DNA of 64,000 nt from Dasypus novemcinctus (taxonomy: Eukaryota; Chordata; Mammalia; Cingulata; Dasypodidae), in the NCBI RefSeq assembly GCF_030445035.2, contig NC_080696.1, forward strand, positions 26,983,661-27,047,660. Direction: 5' to 3'. Shown piece after piece: positions 54,909 through 64,000 of this stretch (position 1 is the stretch's first letter; each line of letters begins with the position of its first letter). Made by a program: the position numbers and the translations under genes. The notes below the pieces were generated by a model, which did no database searches, was not told the DNA's origin, and worked only from the letters and a program-made list of their open reading frames with translations.

Positions 54909-55295
54909 GGGAAGCAGTTGTAGCACAACTGATAGAACATCCTCCTACTATTCCATACCCAGGGCTTCCTGACCTGTGGGGTGAGCAGGCCCATGGACAG
55001 TGCTGCTGTGTACAAGGAGTGTTGTGCCATGCGGAGGTGTCCCCCACATAGGGATGCCCCACACACAAGGAGTGTGCCCTGCAAGGAGAGTCACCCCACG
55101 CGAAAAGCGCGCACACCCAGGAGTGGCACTGCACACACGGAGAGCTGATGCAGCAAGATGATGCAACAAAGAAAGAGACATAGTTTCCTGATGCCACATG
55201 ACAAGATTGTGAGATGACACAAAAGAACAGACAGTGAATGGACACAGAGAGCAGACAATGGGGGAAGGGGAGAGAAATAAATAAAATAAATCTTT
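54909..55295 (+). mobile_element. DAS-like SINE
   Basis: GGGAAGCAGTTGTAGCACAAC head, body with GAGTGTGCCCTGCAAGG and (AAAT)n tail. Target duplication AAAAAAATCATTCATTTT lies at both ends (about 54889-54906 and 55295-55312). Confidence 0.9.
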
Positions 55296-55313
55296 AAAAA
55301 AATCATTCATTTT

Positions 55314-56292
55314 GTTTTACTCACTGATGATATATATTTAATGTCAAACCAAAATAACATTAGTTCAGCATCCATGACATATCTGGCAGGATAGTGGAGA
55401 AATCTCACAGGCATATCAAACTTGTGAGAAATATAGTAAATATTTTGGGAAAAAAATAGTGGGTGAAAGAGATAAAGGGGAATATAACAGAAATAGAATG
55501 GGACACTCGGTCCTTCAGCTGTCAGGCATCTCTAATAGAATAAATATCATCCTGTACTGGATGGTTGAATCCCATCTTTATTATTTAATAGCTATGTGAC
55601 CTTGGGCAATTTTAACCACACCCAACTCTTACCTCATATATTGAAATTAGAGTCCAATGTACATAAGATGTGACTTTACTATAACAACATATCTATATTG
55701 TAAAAACCACCCAAATTAACAAGTAGACATGTTTATAAAATTCCTACATATTTCTAGGCCTCAAAGTTAGAAGACACGATTTCAGAGTCTAGCTGATTTA
55801 GCCATTTTCCCACTGGACCTAGGGTAGAAATCTTTCCTGACCGACATCATGGCTGCATGAAATAAAAATATATTAGAGATTAAATGAAGAGTAAATATCA
55901 TAGAGATGTTTGATGTCTAAGTGGATCATTAACCACGAAAGAGGTAATTCTAATATGGGATGAGAAGCAGAATTATAATTAAGATATTTTATCAATAAAT
56001 ACTTATTGAGCTCCTCATATATGCTATACACTTTGCTTGCTAGCAGAAAAAAAGTAGTGAAATAAGCAAGGCATACCCCTGCCTTCATGGAAATTCAAAT
56101 CAAGTCAAGGATGAAATCTAAGGAAGCAAGTCAGGAGAGGCAACTGAAAGAGGAGCACCACCAATGTCCAGCATGTGCTTGCTAATTTTCACATTGGTGG
56201 GAGGGACTCAAAGTGAGGGGTTGTAATGAGAAGATATCCATTTGTATCTATAGATAAATGTCCTTCAGATATTTGTTTCCCTTCAAGAACAA
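55314..56292. other. Unassigned sequence
   Basis: No gene or repeat recognised. Confidence 0.4.
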
Positions 56293-57203
56293 TTAATTGT
56301 ACCATACTTTCCTTATGGCATTTTTCATTTCCATGTTTCTAAGAGTCTAGATAAGAGGATTGAGCATGGGGACAATAATTGTGTAGAGCAGTGTAAACTC
56401 TTTATCTTCTGGTAAAGTTGTAGCAGGTCTAGTGTAAATAAAGATGACAGGTGCAAAAAATAGAATCACAACTGTAATGTGAGAACTGCAAGTAGAAAGT
56501 GCTTTGTGGCAGCTTTCCAAAGAATATGTTCTCATATTATGCAATACCATAATAAATTAAGCCATTAAATCAAGAAAAAAATCATCAGCCCCATCATGCC
56601 AGAATTTGGCAATGACTAAGAAGCCAATTTTGTGCTTATCAGTGCAGGCCAGTTTCAACAAAAGAAATAGTTGCAGAAATAGTGATGTATTTCCTTGGGA
56701 CCAGAGAAAGGTAAAAAAATTTGTAAGAAGAAACAGGCCAAAGGAATGAAGAAAGACCCAGCACATGATGCAATGATTATTGAGTTATACTTTTGCTGAT
56801 TCATGATGATAGCCTAGTGGAGTGGTTTGCAGAGGGTCACATATCAGTCATAGGCCACTCCTGTGAGGATGAAGACTTTAAAACCTCCAAAGAATTGTGT
56901 GGTAAAAAGCTGTGTCATGCAATTTTTATAAGAAGTGATGTTCCTCTGTGTTAATATGTCAGTCATTAATTTGGGTGTAACAGTGAGGTGTAGAAAAGGT
57001 CTGAGAGAGCAATGGTAACTAAGGAGAAAGTACATGGACTGGTTAATTAGCTGACTGCATTTGACAGAAATCATAGTAAGTAAGTTCCCCAACCAAATAG
57101 CTAGGTAACATGGTAAGAAAAATAAAAAGCAGAGGATCTGGACTGTCTTGTTCTGAGAAAGTCCCAAGAGAAAAAATTCAGTCACATTATTTCAATTTTC
57201 CAT
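56293..57203 (-). pseudogene. OR4-type olfactory receptor pseudogene
   Basis: Minus strand; full-length in extent, from an ATG at 57203 to a TAA at 56293. Codon 4 is TGA. From there one frame gives [17 protein letters not shown]1 with GN, TM2 and [15 protein letters not shown], then stops where DRYV is expected. The second loop is damaged (the FCGPNE block is frame-shifted), [18 protein letters not shown] is recognisable, and [13 protein letters not shown] and PMLNPLI are kept. The next codon of the NPLIYTLRN motif is TAG, and the tail EMKNAIRKVW follows. At least three inactivating changes. Similar overall to the intact gene at 49887, but in inverted orientation. Confidence 0.92.
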
Positions 57204-58150
57204 GGTGCACTACAATTTGGGATGACTCAAGTAAGTTAGCTTAAATGACAAAAGTAATGAGAAAAATCATTCAAGAGAAAAATGGAAATCTATTATCTAA
57301 TTAAAATGGCACTAATCAATTTTTTAGACCTTAGCCATCTTGAGGACCATCAAAATCACTCATTCACTCAGCAAAAAATTTTTAAATACCCAATGACAAT
57401 ACTTTTTGAATAATTATGGATACAGTGATGAATTAGACAAAGTCCAAATTTTAGTGAAATTAAAGTTCTTTTATGGTCAAGATTAAATTAGAAACATAAT
57501 CTCAAATAGTTATTTTAGGAAAATGTATAATGTATTGTCTAAATGAATCATTTGAGTAGAACAGGACACTATTAATCATGTTCTGTTAATAGATTTAAAA
57601 CATGACTTTGGAAAGTTTACAGTATGGTTCATACTGATAATGGGACCTCTCACAACTTGTGGCTCATTGAAAATTCCTTTGTCTACTTCACTAGATTATT
57701 TTTCACAACTAATTAGAAAAATGGTTATGAAGTAACTTTACAACCTCCAAAATAATTATATGAACATAAACTCTGCAATTGCAGAACTTAACTAATTATT
57801 TAGTTATTTTTAAAGCAACTCCTCACTAGCCACTGGTTTCAGTAAAACTTACAATGTTAACCTCTAGAAAATAGCTTAATTTTACTGTAAAGAAAGAAAT
57901 TTTATTCCCCAATAGAGTAACAGAAAATCAAGCTTAGTGTCAAAAATGTACATAGTAAGGAATTTTCTTGTTTCTTTTTGTTTATTATTAGTATTATTGA
58001 AATAATGAAACTGCTCTAATAATGATTGAAGTGATGAGTGCACAACTATGTGATTATAGCAAATACCATTGATTGTTGTATACTTTGGATGAATTGCATG
58101 TCTATTAAAATGTATCAATAAAATTAATTTGCTAAAAAAATAGTACATAG
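57204..58150. other. Unassigned AT-rich sequence
   Basis: No gene seen. Confidence 0.45.
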
Positions 58151-58152
58151 AA

Positions 58153-58240
58153 GTGGGGAGCCGGTGTAACTCAGTGCTTGGGCACAAGCTTCCCATAAAT
58201 GAGATTTTGAGTTCAATCCCCAGTGCCTTCTAAAAAAAAG
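58153..58240 (+). mobile_element. tRNA-derived SINE head
   Basis: GTGGGGAGCCGGTGTAACTCAG (A box) ... GAGTTCAATCCCCAG (B box), then an A run. Short SINE type. Confidence 0.75.
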
Positions 58241-61138
58241 TACATGGAAATAGATAAATAAATTTAATGATATTATAAGTATAAAAAGGTAAATGATAAT
58301 TATTAAGTCCTTTTAATATATGTTTTATTTTTACATATACTAACTTATTACATGGTCTGTAAATCCAAACAAAAAAGATAATATTTTCCACATTTTCAGA
58401 TCAGAAAATTAAAGCTCTTAGGAGCTAAATAATGGATCCAAGTACACAAGTCCAGGAAACAAGAAAGTTTGAACCCATGTAGATTATCTCTTCAAGCTGT
58501 GCTCTTAGAAACTATGTTATGTCACTTTCTGGAAATAAGATCTTCAAAGTACTTTATTTAATGAACTATTTCTGGAACAGCTGAGAAAGTTTATACCAAA
58601 TAAGACTTTGTGGAATTTATTATTATTATTATTATTATTTATATATTTATCCTTGATGATCCAAGATTCTTCAGGTCATACTGATATGCCAGGAACTGGG
58701 TAGAAATGTAGCACCTCAGCAGTGCTGCTGTCAACATGGGGTGGTGGGGAGGAGTGGCTGGATGATGGCTGGAGGATCCCCACAGTAGAGAGAAAATATT
58801 TTTAGACAGAGAAGGAGATTGATTTGTAAAATGCTAATATAGATAATATGGACAAAGAGTAGAGGAAAACATTTTCAACTTCAAAGGAAGGAAAAAAGAA
58901 GAAAAAGTGGTTCAGCACAGGACGATCATTTGTAGTCATTCTACCCAAGATAAAGCTTTTTAAAAAAAATATTGCCAATTTAGGTCACCTGCTGAACAGC
59001 CTTATCCCTTCCCAGATGTTCTAATATGCATATCCCACATGTTAGCCTTTATATTCAGAGGCATGGCCAACATAAAGTAGGGAACCCTGTGGCTACTTAT
59101 TAGACTGATCTGACTTGTACTTCTTTTGTTTATAAGATTGAGCAACTAAGAATCAACAGAATTTGGAGAAATCCGAAAGCATACCAAAGAATAATGAAGA
59201 TATATAACAACAATTGACCATGGAAGGGATAAGGAGTGATTAAAACATCTATAGATTTCTTCAAAATAGTCAAAGTGAAAATTACTTAAGAAACAAAAAC
59301 ACATTCTTATTATTGGGTTTCTTTTAGTTAAACGATCAACATGGCCTACTTACAAAGTTCAAATTTGCTAAATAATTATGGGGGTGTTTCTTTTATTGGA
59401 TATTTCAATTCCCTGACACAAAGTTCTTGCAGTGAAAGACAACAGGAGGAAAAGGACATTGAAAATTACAGGGCATTATGTAATTTTGAATGTTGTTGTC
59501 ACAAGACTGTGACTTTGGGCATGAAGTGAAGAAAGGCTACAATGATAAACTTGCATTTGTTATAAAACACCCATCTTTTCAGTTATATACCCTTTCAAAA
59601 CAAATAAGAAATTTTCAGAAAGTTACTGAATTATATCTTAGCAGACATTTAAATGTGGTTGCCTAGGTGGAAAATTTATAAAGACATGTGGCCCAGTTCT
59701 CAACTTAAAAATTCCCCTCAAACACAACACTGTAAAAATGATGTAACCTGCGTTGCTCAACCATTTTTCTCCCTTCCTTCTTATGGAATCTACCCATAGA
59801 ATAGACACTGTTCTGTAAAATAATCTAATCACTTACTAGTCTCTCAAATAGAAAGTTATACTTACTTCCATTCCATGTAACCATCTGGTAAAAGCACTGT
59901 ATTAGGGCACAAGATATTTAAGATTTTCTGCCTCCCTGTTATTTATCAGTTTATTCCCTAGGATTACATGTTCTCATCCATGACATGAAAGATGTGGATT
60001 ACATAATCTCCAAAGACCCCTTCAGATTCTGATTGTGTGTGGCACCTGATTCTCCATTAATTTGAGAATAAAAATGCTATAGTCACTTTTTTTACTTCTC
60101 CCTGTCTTCCCTGTTCCACTGGATAAATTGAAAATATGGAAAAAATAGTGTTGAGAAAATCCATTACTGTTTCTGTGCCTTAGTTTCCATCTCTGTAAAA
60201 TTTTGATAATGATAATACCTTCCTACAGGGTAATTGTTTGAATTAAATGATTTAATAAGTATGAAGTTCTTGAAACAGTGCTAGAAGTAATCCACATTAA
60301 ATAATTGATTTTAAGCTACCTCTACCATTACTAAAATAAGATCCCACTTCCATCATCCTTATTATCATCCTTATCATAATCATGATAACAAGAATAACAT
60401 CAAAGGCAACTTTTTGCATGTGCCAAATTAAATTCCCTAAAAGTTATTATTTTTTATTTTATTCCCTGAACAGAATTTTCTATTTTATACCTATTATCTA
60501 CATGGAGAAACCCAATATCATTCACAGTGTAGTCAAGCATCTGACATTCAGTCCATGTCTATGAGAAATTACTTTAATTTCCATAGCCCCTCATATCAAA
60601 TATCTTGTACAAATAGATAGGACAGCTCACCATTCCCCAGGCATGCTCTGCTCATTCACCACTCTACCTTTTAGTTGATTTCCCCACAATAGAATGACCT
60701 CCTTCATGCTGTGCCCCATCCCAATCCTGCCAATTCTTCCAAAGTCACATCATGCCTCATTAAATTCAGTGAAGCTCTCTGGCCTAGTCCAATATTTAAC
60801 ATTTCTGTGTTTCCCTAAGATCACCCATTTCTGATAAGGAATGGACACTTAATTTTGTTTGTGTTGTTTGAATCTTTTTCAGTTTCTCAGTTGCTATGCT
60901 TCAAGGTGCAAGAGATAATGTAAGCATATTGGGCCAGGAATTATGTCTTGTGTTTCTTTTAGTTTTCCCAATGCTTGGAGGAGCAGAGACTGTAGAGATA
61001 GACCCTAGCTCTGAACAGAGCTCTGATATTTCATTGCAAGATTCTTCACTTCCTTAAATTTTGTTTTTCCTTGGCCCATCAAATGAATTCTGCTGCACCT
61101 AATATACCGGACTGCTCCAAAATTCAAAGAGAATTGCA
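58241..61138. other. Unassigned AT-rich sequence
   Basis: No gene. A (TTA)n microsatellite of about seven units lies at 58618-58639. Confidence 0.45.
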
Positions 61139-61558
61139 TGTATGAAACTCAATGCTCAAAGTGTTGCTGCCTCTCACCACCCCTCCTCCCCTTTCCAGCC
61201 ATCGCTATCTTTCCCGCCAGTCCCGCCCATATTGCCAACGTACAATCTGCCCTCTTCCCCGGTAACTGCTTACCTCGGGGCTGTCCATCAGCTTCAGCCT
61301 GTCCACTACTGCCCCGTAGCTAGCCCTCCCTCCATCTTACTCCTCCCTCTCAACCCTATATAACCTAGTGCACTTCCATAATAAAGCAGACCTGTTCTTG
61401 CGCTCAAGCGGTCTCCGTGGTTTTTTCCCCAACCGCGCGTCCCCCACGCCTGGAGAACCGGTGCTCCCTTCGGGAGTACCCCCCACCGGCGGTTCGGCAG
61501 GAGCGAGCCCCCCTGACTCTTGGGCCTGAGCGAGGCTAAGCCCTCCAGCCCGACGGCA
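61139..61558 (+). repeat. 5' LTR of ERV3
   Basis: TATATAA at about 61359-61365, AATAAAG at about 61381, and R/U5 with GGTCTCCGTGGTTTTTTCCCC and CCGCGCGTCCCCCACG, closely matching ERV2's R/U5. The 3' edge (GGCA, 61558) is fixed by the primer site; the 5' edge is uncertain (TG at 61139 or 61162) because no second copy is visible. Confidence 0.75.
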
Positions 61559-61560
61559 TT

Positions 61561-61579
61561 TGGCGCCCGGACGTGGGGC
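61561..61579 (+). other. Primer-binding site, tRNA-Lys type, altered
   Basis: TGGCGCCCGGACGTGGGGC: like the tRNA-Lys1,2 site but with GG in place of one A in the middle. Confidence 0.75.
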
Positions 61580-61600
61580 TGCTCCTCCCCTGGCCCCTCT

Positions 61601-61627
61601 CTGCTGCTGCTGCTGCTGCTGCTGCTG
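61601..61627 (+). repeat. (CTG)9 trinucleotide repeat in the ERV3 leader
   Basis: Nine perfect CTG units between the primer site and the splice donor (CAG|GTAGGG, about 61655). In one frame it reads as polycysteine, but that frame lies upstream of the gag start and is not likely translated. Confidence 0.95.
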
Positions 61628-61694
61628 TGAATCGGACGGCTCATCCTCTTCTCCAGGTAGGGACCCCTCGCCGTCGTCCCACCTCTATTTTAAC

Positions 61695-63482
61695 ATGGGC
61701 GCCTCTCTATCATCGCGTCAGGCGCCACAAGTTAGGGCCCTCGCTGCCCTGCTCGACACCAACGGAGTCCGCGTTTCCCTGCGGCAACTCCAAAAATACT
61801 GGGACCTTTTGCTCCCTTTTAATCCATGGCTCGCCACCTGCCAACTCTGGAGCCCAGATACATTCTCTCGACTCATAGATCGAGTCACCTCCACAATGGA
61901 GCATGAGAAACGCTCTTTCCTAACGGGCCTCTTACCTGTTCTCATTGCCATTTGTGCCTGTCTCCTTGGCACCCCATCCGAGACTATTTGTGAGGCTTCT
62001 CCCAAGCGGCCTCTAGACTGTGATTCCGATGAGTCCGCCGACACTGACTCTCTGTCTGACCAACTTGCGGCCACCCTTGAGTGTGAGCCCCCCCGTCGCA
62101 GCTCCCCGCGGCACACAGAGACCGCTCCTGCCGCTCCCCAAGATGGTGAACTTCCGCCTTCTTCCTCCACCTCTGCCCAGGATGGCACACATCTGGCTTC
62201 TTCTTCACCGATGCCCTCTTCCCGCCTCTACCTGCCTCTTCCTGTCCGGTCAGCATCCGGCTCCGCCCCGGAAACTGTATGGTCGCCATCTTCTGCTAAA
62301 CCGGAAGCGCCCCCCGCACCATTTTGTTCACAACCGGATGTGGCTGCTTCGCCATCTTGGCCGGCACCCGGAAGGGTCCCGCCGCCATTTTGTTGTCGCC
62401 TGGAAGCTGTTAGACCACCATTTTCTCTCCTGTGTTCCGCTTATCCCTTGCCGCCGCCGTATGGCAATAGCCCTTCACCTGCCCAAGCCGCTGTCCCCGG
62501 TGCCACGCCTTCTCAAACCCCCCAGCTGTATCCGCTGAATCCGCAGCCCACGCTGCAACGGCCGCAAACCTGGCTGCCCTTTACAGCGGATGAAGTTAAA
62601 ACCCTCGGCAAAGCTGTGAAGGAGGATGGAATCAGCAGCCCTTATGCGCAACAGCTCCTCGAGGAGCTAGGAACCCAGCTCTTTCTCCCATATGACTGGA
62701 TTTCCCTAGCCCATGCCGTCCTCATGCCAGGACAATTTATTGAATGGCACGCTCACTACCAGGCGGCTGTTGACCGGCAGGTAATAGAGAATGCCCAAGC
62801 CGGAGTCCTGGATCCATCCGACGCATACATGGGGACCAACAATTATGCAGACCCTCGCTCTTATCTCGAAATCGACCCAGGGTTTTGTCACCGGGTAAAA
62901 GTCCTCGTCCAGCGATCGTTCTCTCTAGTTTCCACCAAGTAGCCCACCAAGCTCGCGCAATTGCTTCAAGACCCCAATGAAACCTTCCCAGCATTCGTCG
63001 CCCGTGTTCTGGAAGCTTGCCAACGAAAGATCTCCAGCGAGGATGCCCAGTTCGCGCTGGCCAAAGAGCTTATCATAGATGGATGCCTTGCGCCATTCTG
63101 GGCTGTAGTCCTCCCTATACGTGACAAGGCTCTGCATGAGTGGGTCCTTGCCTGCCGTGACGTTGACCCGCAAGTCAAAACGCTCACCGCTGCCTTTGCA
63201 TCTGCCATGGCTGTTTCATCTACCTCCACTTCTGTCTACTTTCAATGCGGCCACCCCGGCCATTTTGTCCACGAGTGCTCTCAGCCAGGCCCGGCACCTC
63301 GCTCTGACCCGCCGTCGCGACAACCAAGGGGCCCTTCTACGCCATGTCTGCGTTGTAGGAAAGGATATCACTGGGCCCGCGACTGCCATGCCACCCAAAG
63401 TTTCCAGCAGCCTTTAAACTCCCAGTGGGGCAGGCCTCAGCCCCACCCTCAAGAGGCCCTCAGAAAAATTCCCAAGCCGTAA
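61695..63482 (+). pseudogene. gag: gag of ERV3 (one premature stop)
   Basis: Starts MGASLSSRQAPQ, as ERV2. Matrix with YWDLLLPFNPWL; Pro/Ser-rich linker with LPPSS blocks; late-domain PPPY (LPPPYGN); capsid from YPLNPQPT with KEDGISSPYAQQLLEEL and YDWISLAHAVLMPGQF. Then TAG at 62940-62942 after 415 codons, with the same frame open for 179 more (capsid end, nucleocapsid) to 63482. In the first zinc knuckle the first cysteine is tyrosine (YFQCGHPGHFVHEC); the second (CLRCRKGYHWARDC) is complete. So there is one stop and one damaged knuckle in an otherwise full-length gene. The upstream in-frame extension to 61560 covers the primer site and CTG repeat and is not coding. Confidence 0.9.
63413..63458 (+). 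promoter_or_regulatory. gag-pro -1 frameshift signal of ERV3
   Basis: T TTA AAC in gag frame (63413-63419), 5-nt spacer, stem 1 GTGGGGC (63425-63431) with GCCCCAC (63440-63446), and stem 2 GGCCTC (63433-63438) with GAGGCC (63453-63458). Same geometry as ERV2 with compensating changes in both stems. Confidence 0.88.
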
Positions 63483-63844
63483 TGTGGACAATGCCTATCT
63501 CGCGTCACTGGAAACCCTCATTAGAGCTCAAGATCGATGGGTAATGGCTCGATGGACTCCTAGACTCTGGCGCTGAGATCTCCTGCGTTCCTTTTGAAGT
63601 CGCTGCATTTAATCACTGGCCCCTCGAGACTGGCCCTCAAGTCATCGGCACCACAGGAGCCACTACCTCCTGGAAAACATCCCAGCCTCTGCATTGGAGT
63701 GACAGAGAAGGCCATGAAGGCCAAATTCACCCACTCGTCCTCTCTTCAGTCCAGACCATCTTATGGGGAAGAGATGTCCTCAGCCAGCTAAAAGCCCGAA
63801 TCACCACAGAAGCCTTCTCAGCTACGCTGCCCCCCCCCTTATAG
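63419..63844 (+). pseudogene. pro: pro of ERV3 (premature stop)
   Basis: In the -1 frame after the slip site. A TAA at 63542-63544 interrupts it just before the active-site block LLDSGAEISCVP (63557-63592). The rest is open, with ILWGRDVL near the end, to TAG at 63842-63844. DSGA instead of the DTGA of ERV2 is an accepted variant of aspartic proteases. As in ERV2 there is no space for a dUTPase. Confidence 0.85.
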
Positions 63845-64000
63845 GGGCCACTGCTCTCGTCACAAAACCTGACCCTATCCCTCTGGAATGGGACACAGAG
63901 GAGCCCATCTGGGTCGAGCAGTGGCCCTTGCCAGCTCACAAGCTACAAGCTCTCTCTGCCCTCGTCGAAGAGCAGCTACAAGCAGGACATATTGAGCCAT
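63829..64000 (+). CDS. pol: pol of ERV3, N-terminal part only
   Basis: In the third frame, following a run of nine C at 63830-63838 just before the pro stop. It reads into [15 protein letters not shown] and [13 protein letters not shown], matching the start of the ERV2 reverse transcriptase. It is cut by the window end before any catalytic residue, so nothing can be said about intactness. Confidence 0.85.

Larger units (their letters stand above)
61139..64000 (+). mobile_element. ERV3: class II endogenous retrovirus, 3' end beyond the window
   Basis: 5' LTR, primer site, leader with (CTG)9, gag with one stop, broken pro and the start of pol. Frames and motifs match ERV2 throughout. Roughly the first 2.9 kb is visible; pol, env and 3' LTR, if present, lie after 64000. 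Confidence 0.9.

Noticed and set aside
61560-61694. Polycysteine N-terminal extension of ERV3 gag
   Set aside because: It begins at the primer-binding site and reads through (CTG)9; the conserved start MGASLSS with glycine-2 is at 61695.

Overview
The window is nuclear DNA of a placental mammal, most likely a xenarthran close to armadillos (Dasypus). The main evidence is about eleven copies of a tRNA-derived SINE with an A/B-box head (consensus like GGACTTGGCCCA...GGTTCAAACCC) and an (A/T)-rich tail, which matches armadillo DAS elements as I remember them. Short 3' ends of one L1 family and old L1M fragments agree. Most of the DNA is AT-rich, with no operons and no genes except olfactory receptors (OR). 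This is an OR-cluster neighbourhood: one intact receptor (49887-50825 +) and three broken ones (19436-20683 +, 29201-30157 +, 56293-57203 -), all of the OR4 type.

The striking content is three GC-rich class II (betaretrovirus-like) endogenous retroviruses that belong to one broad lineage. ERV1 (14043-18595 +) has two roughly 0.9 kb LTRs around a body reduced to gag matrix, a little capsid and a decayed env. ERV2 (31082-38125 -) is complete from LTR to LTR. Its two 542-bp LTRs differ at about 11 sites, it has a 5-bp target duplication, and its gag, pro and pol frames are open with every catalytic residue I checked in place. Env is reduced to a leader and a signal-peptide fragment. ERV3 (about 61139 to the window end, +) has a 5' LTR, a gag with one stop, a broken pro and the start of pol; the rest lies outside the window. 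Gag, pro and pol lie in three frames linked by two -1 shifts. ERV2 and ERV3 share a TTTAAAY slip site followed by an H-type pseudoknot whose two stems covary between the copies.

Region by region. 1-1.6 kb: remnant of a different (gamma-type) env. 2.5-12.4 kb: nested L1 pieces and SINEs. 14.0-18.6 kb: ERV1. 19.4-20.7 kb: OR pseudogene split by a 393-bp solo LTR. 20.7-29.2 kb: mostly unassigned, with SINE heads, a microsatellite and a possible LTR. 29.2-30.2 kb: OR pseudogene. 30.7-38.2 kb: ERV2 inside an older repeat. 40.9-41.6 kb: isolated GC/CpG-rich island of unknown origin. 41.6-45.7 kb: old L1 and an LTR-like piece. 49.9-50.8 kb: intact OR. 56.3-57.2 kb: OR pseudogene. 61.1-64.0 kb: ERV3.

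The features I would look at first are the small spliced arginine-rich leader protein of ERV2 (a candidate Rec/Rem/Rev-like RNA-export factor), the covarying frameshift pseudoknot, and clusters of YY1-like CAAGATGGC motifs at the same place in gag of all three elements. All family assignments were made by eye; no search was run.
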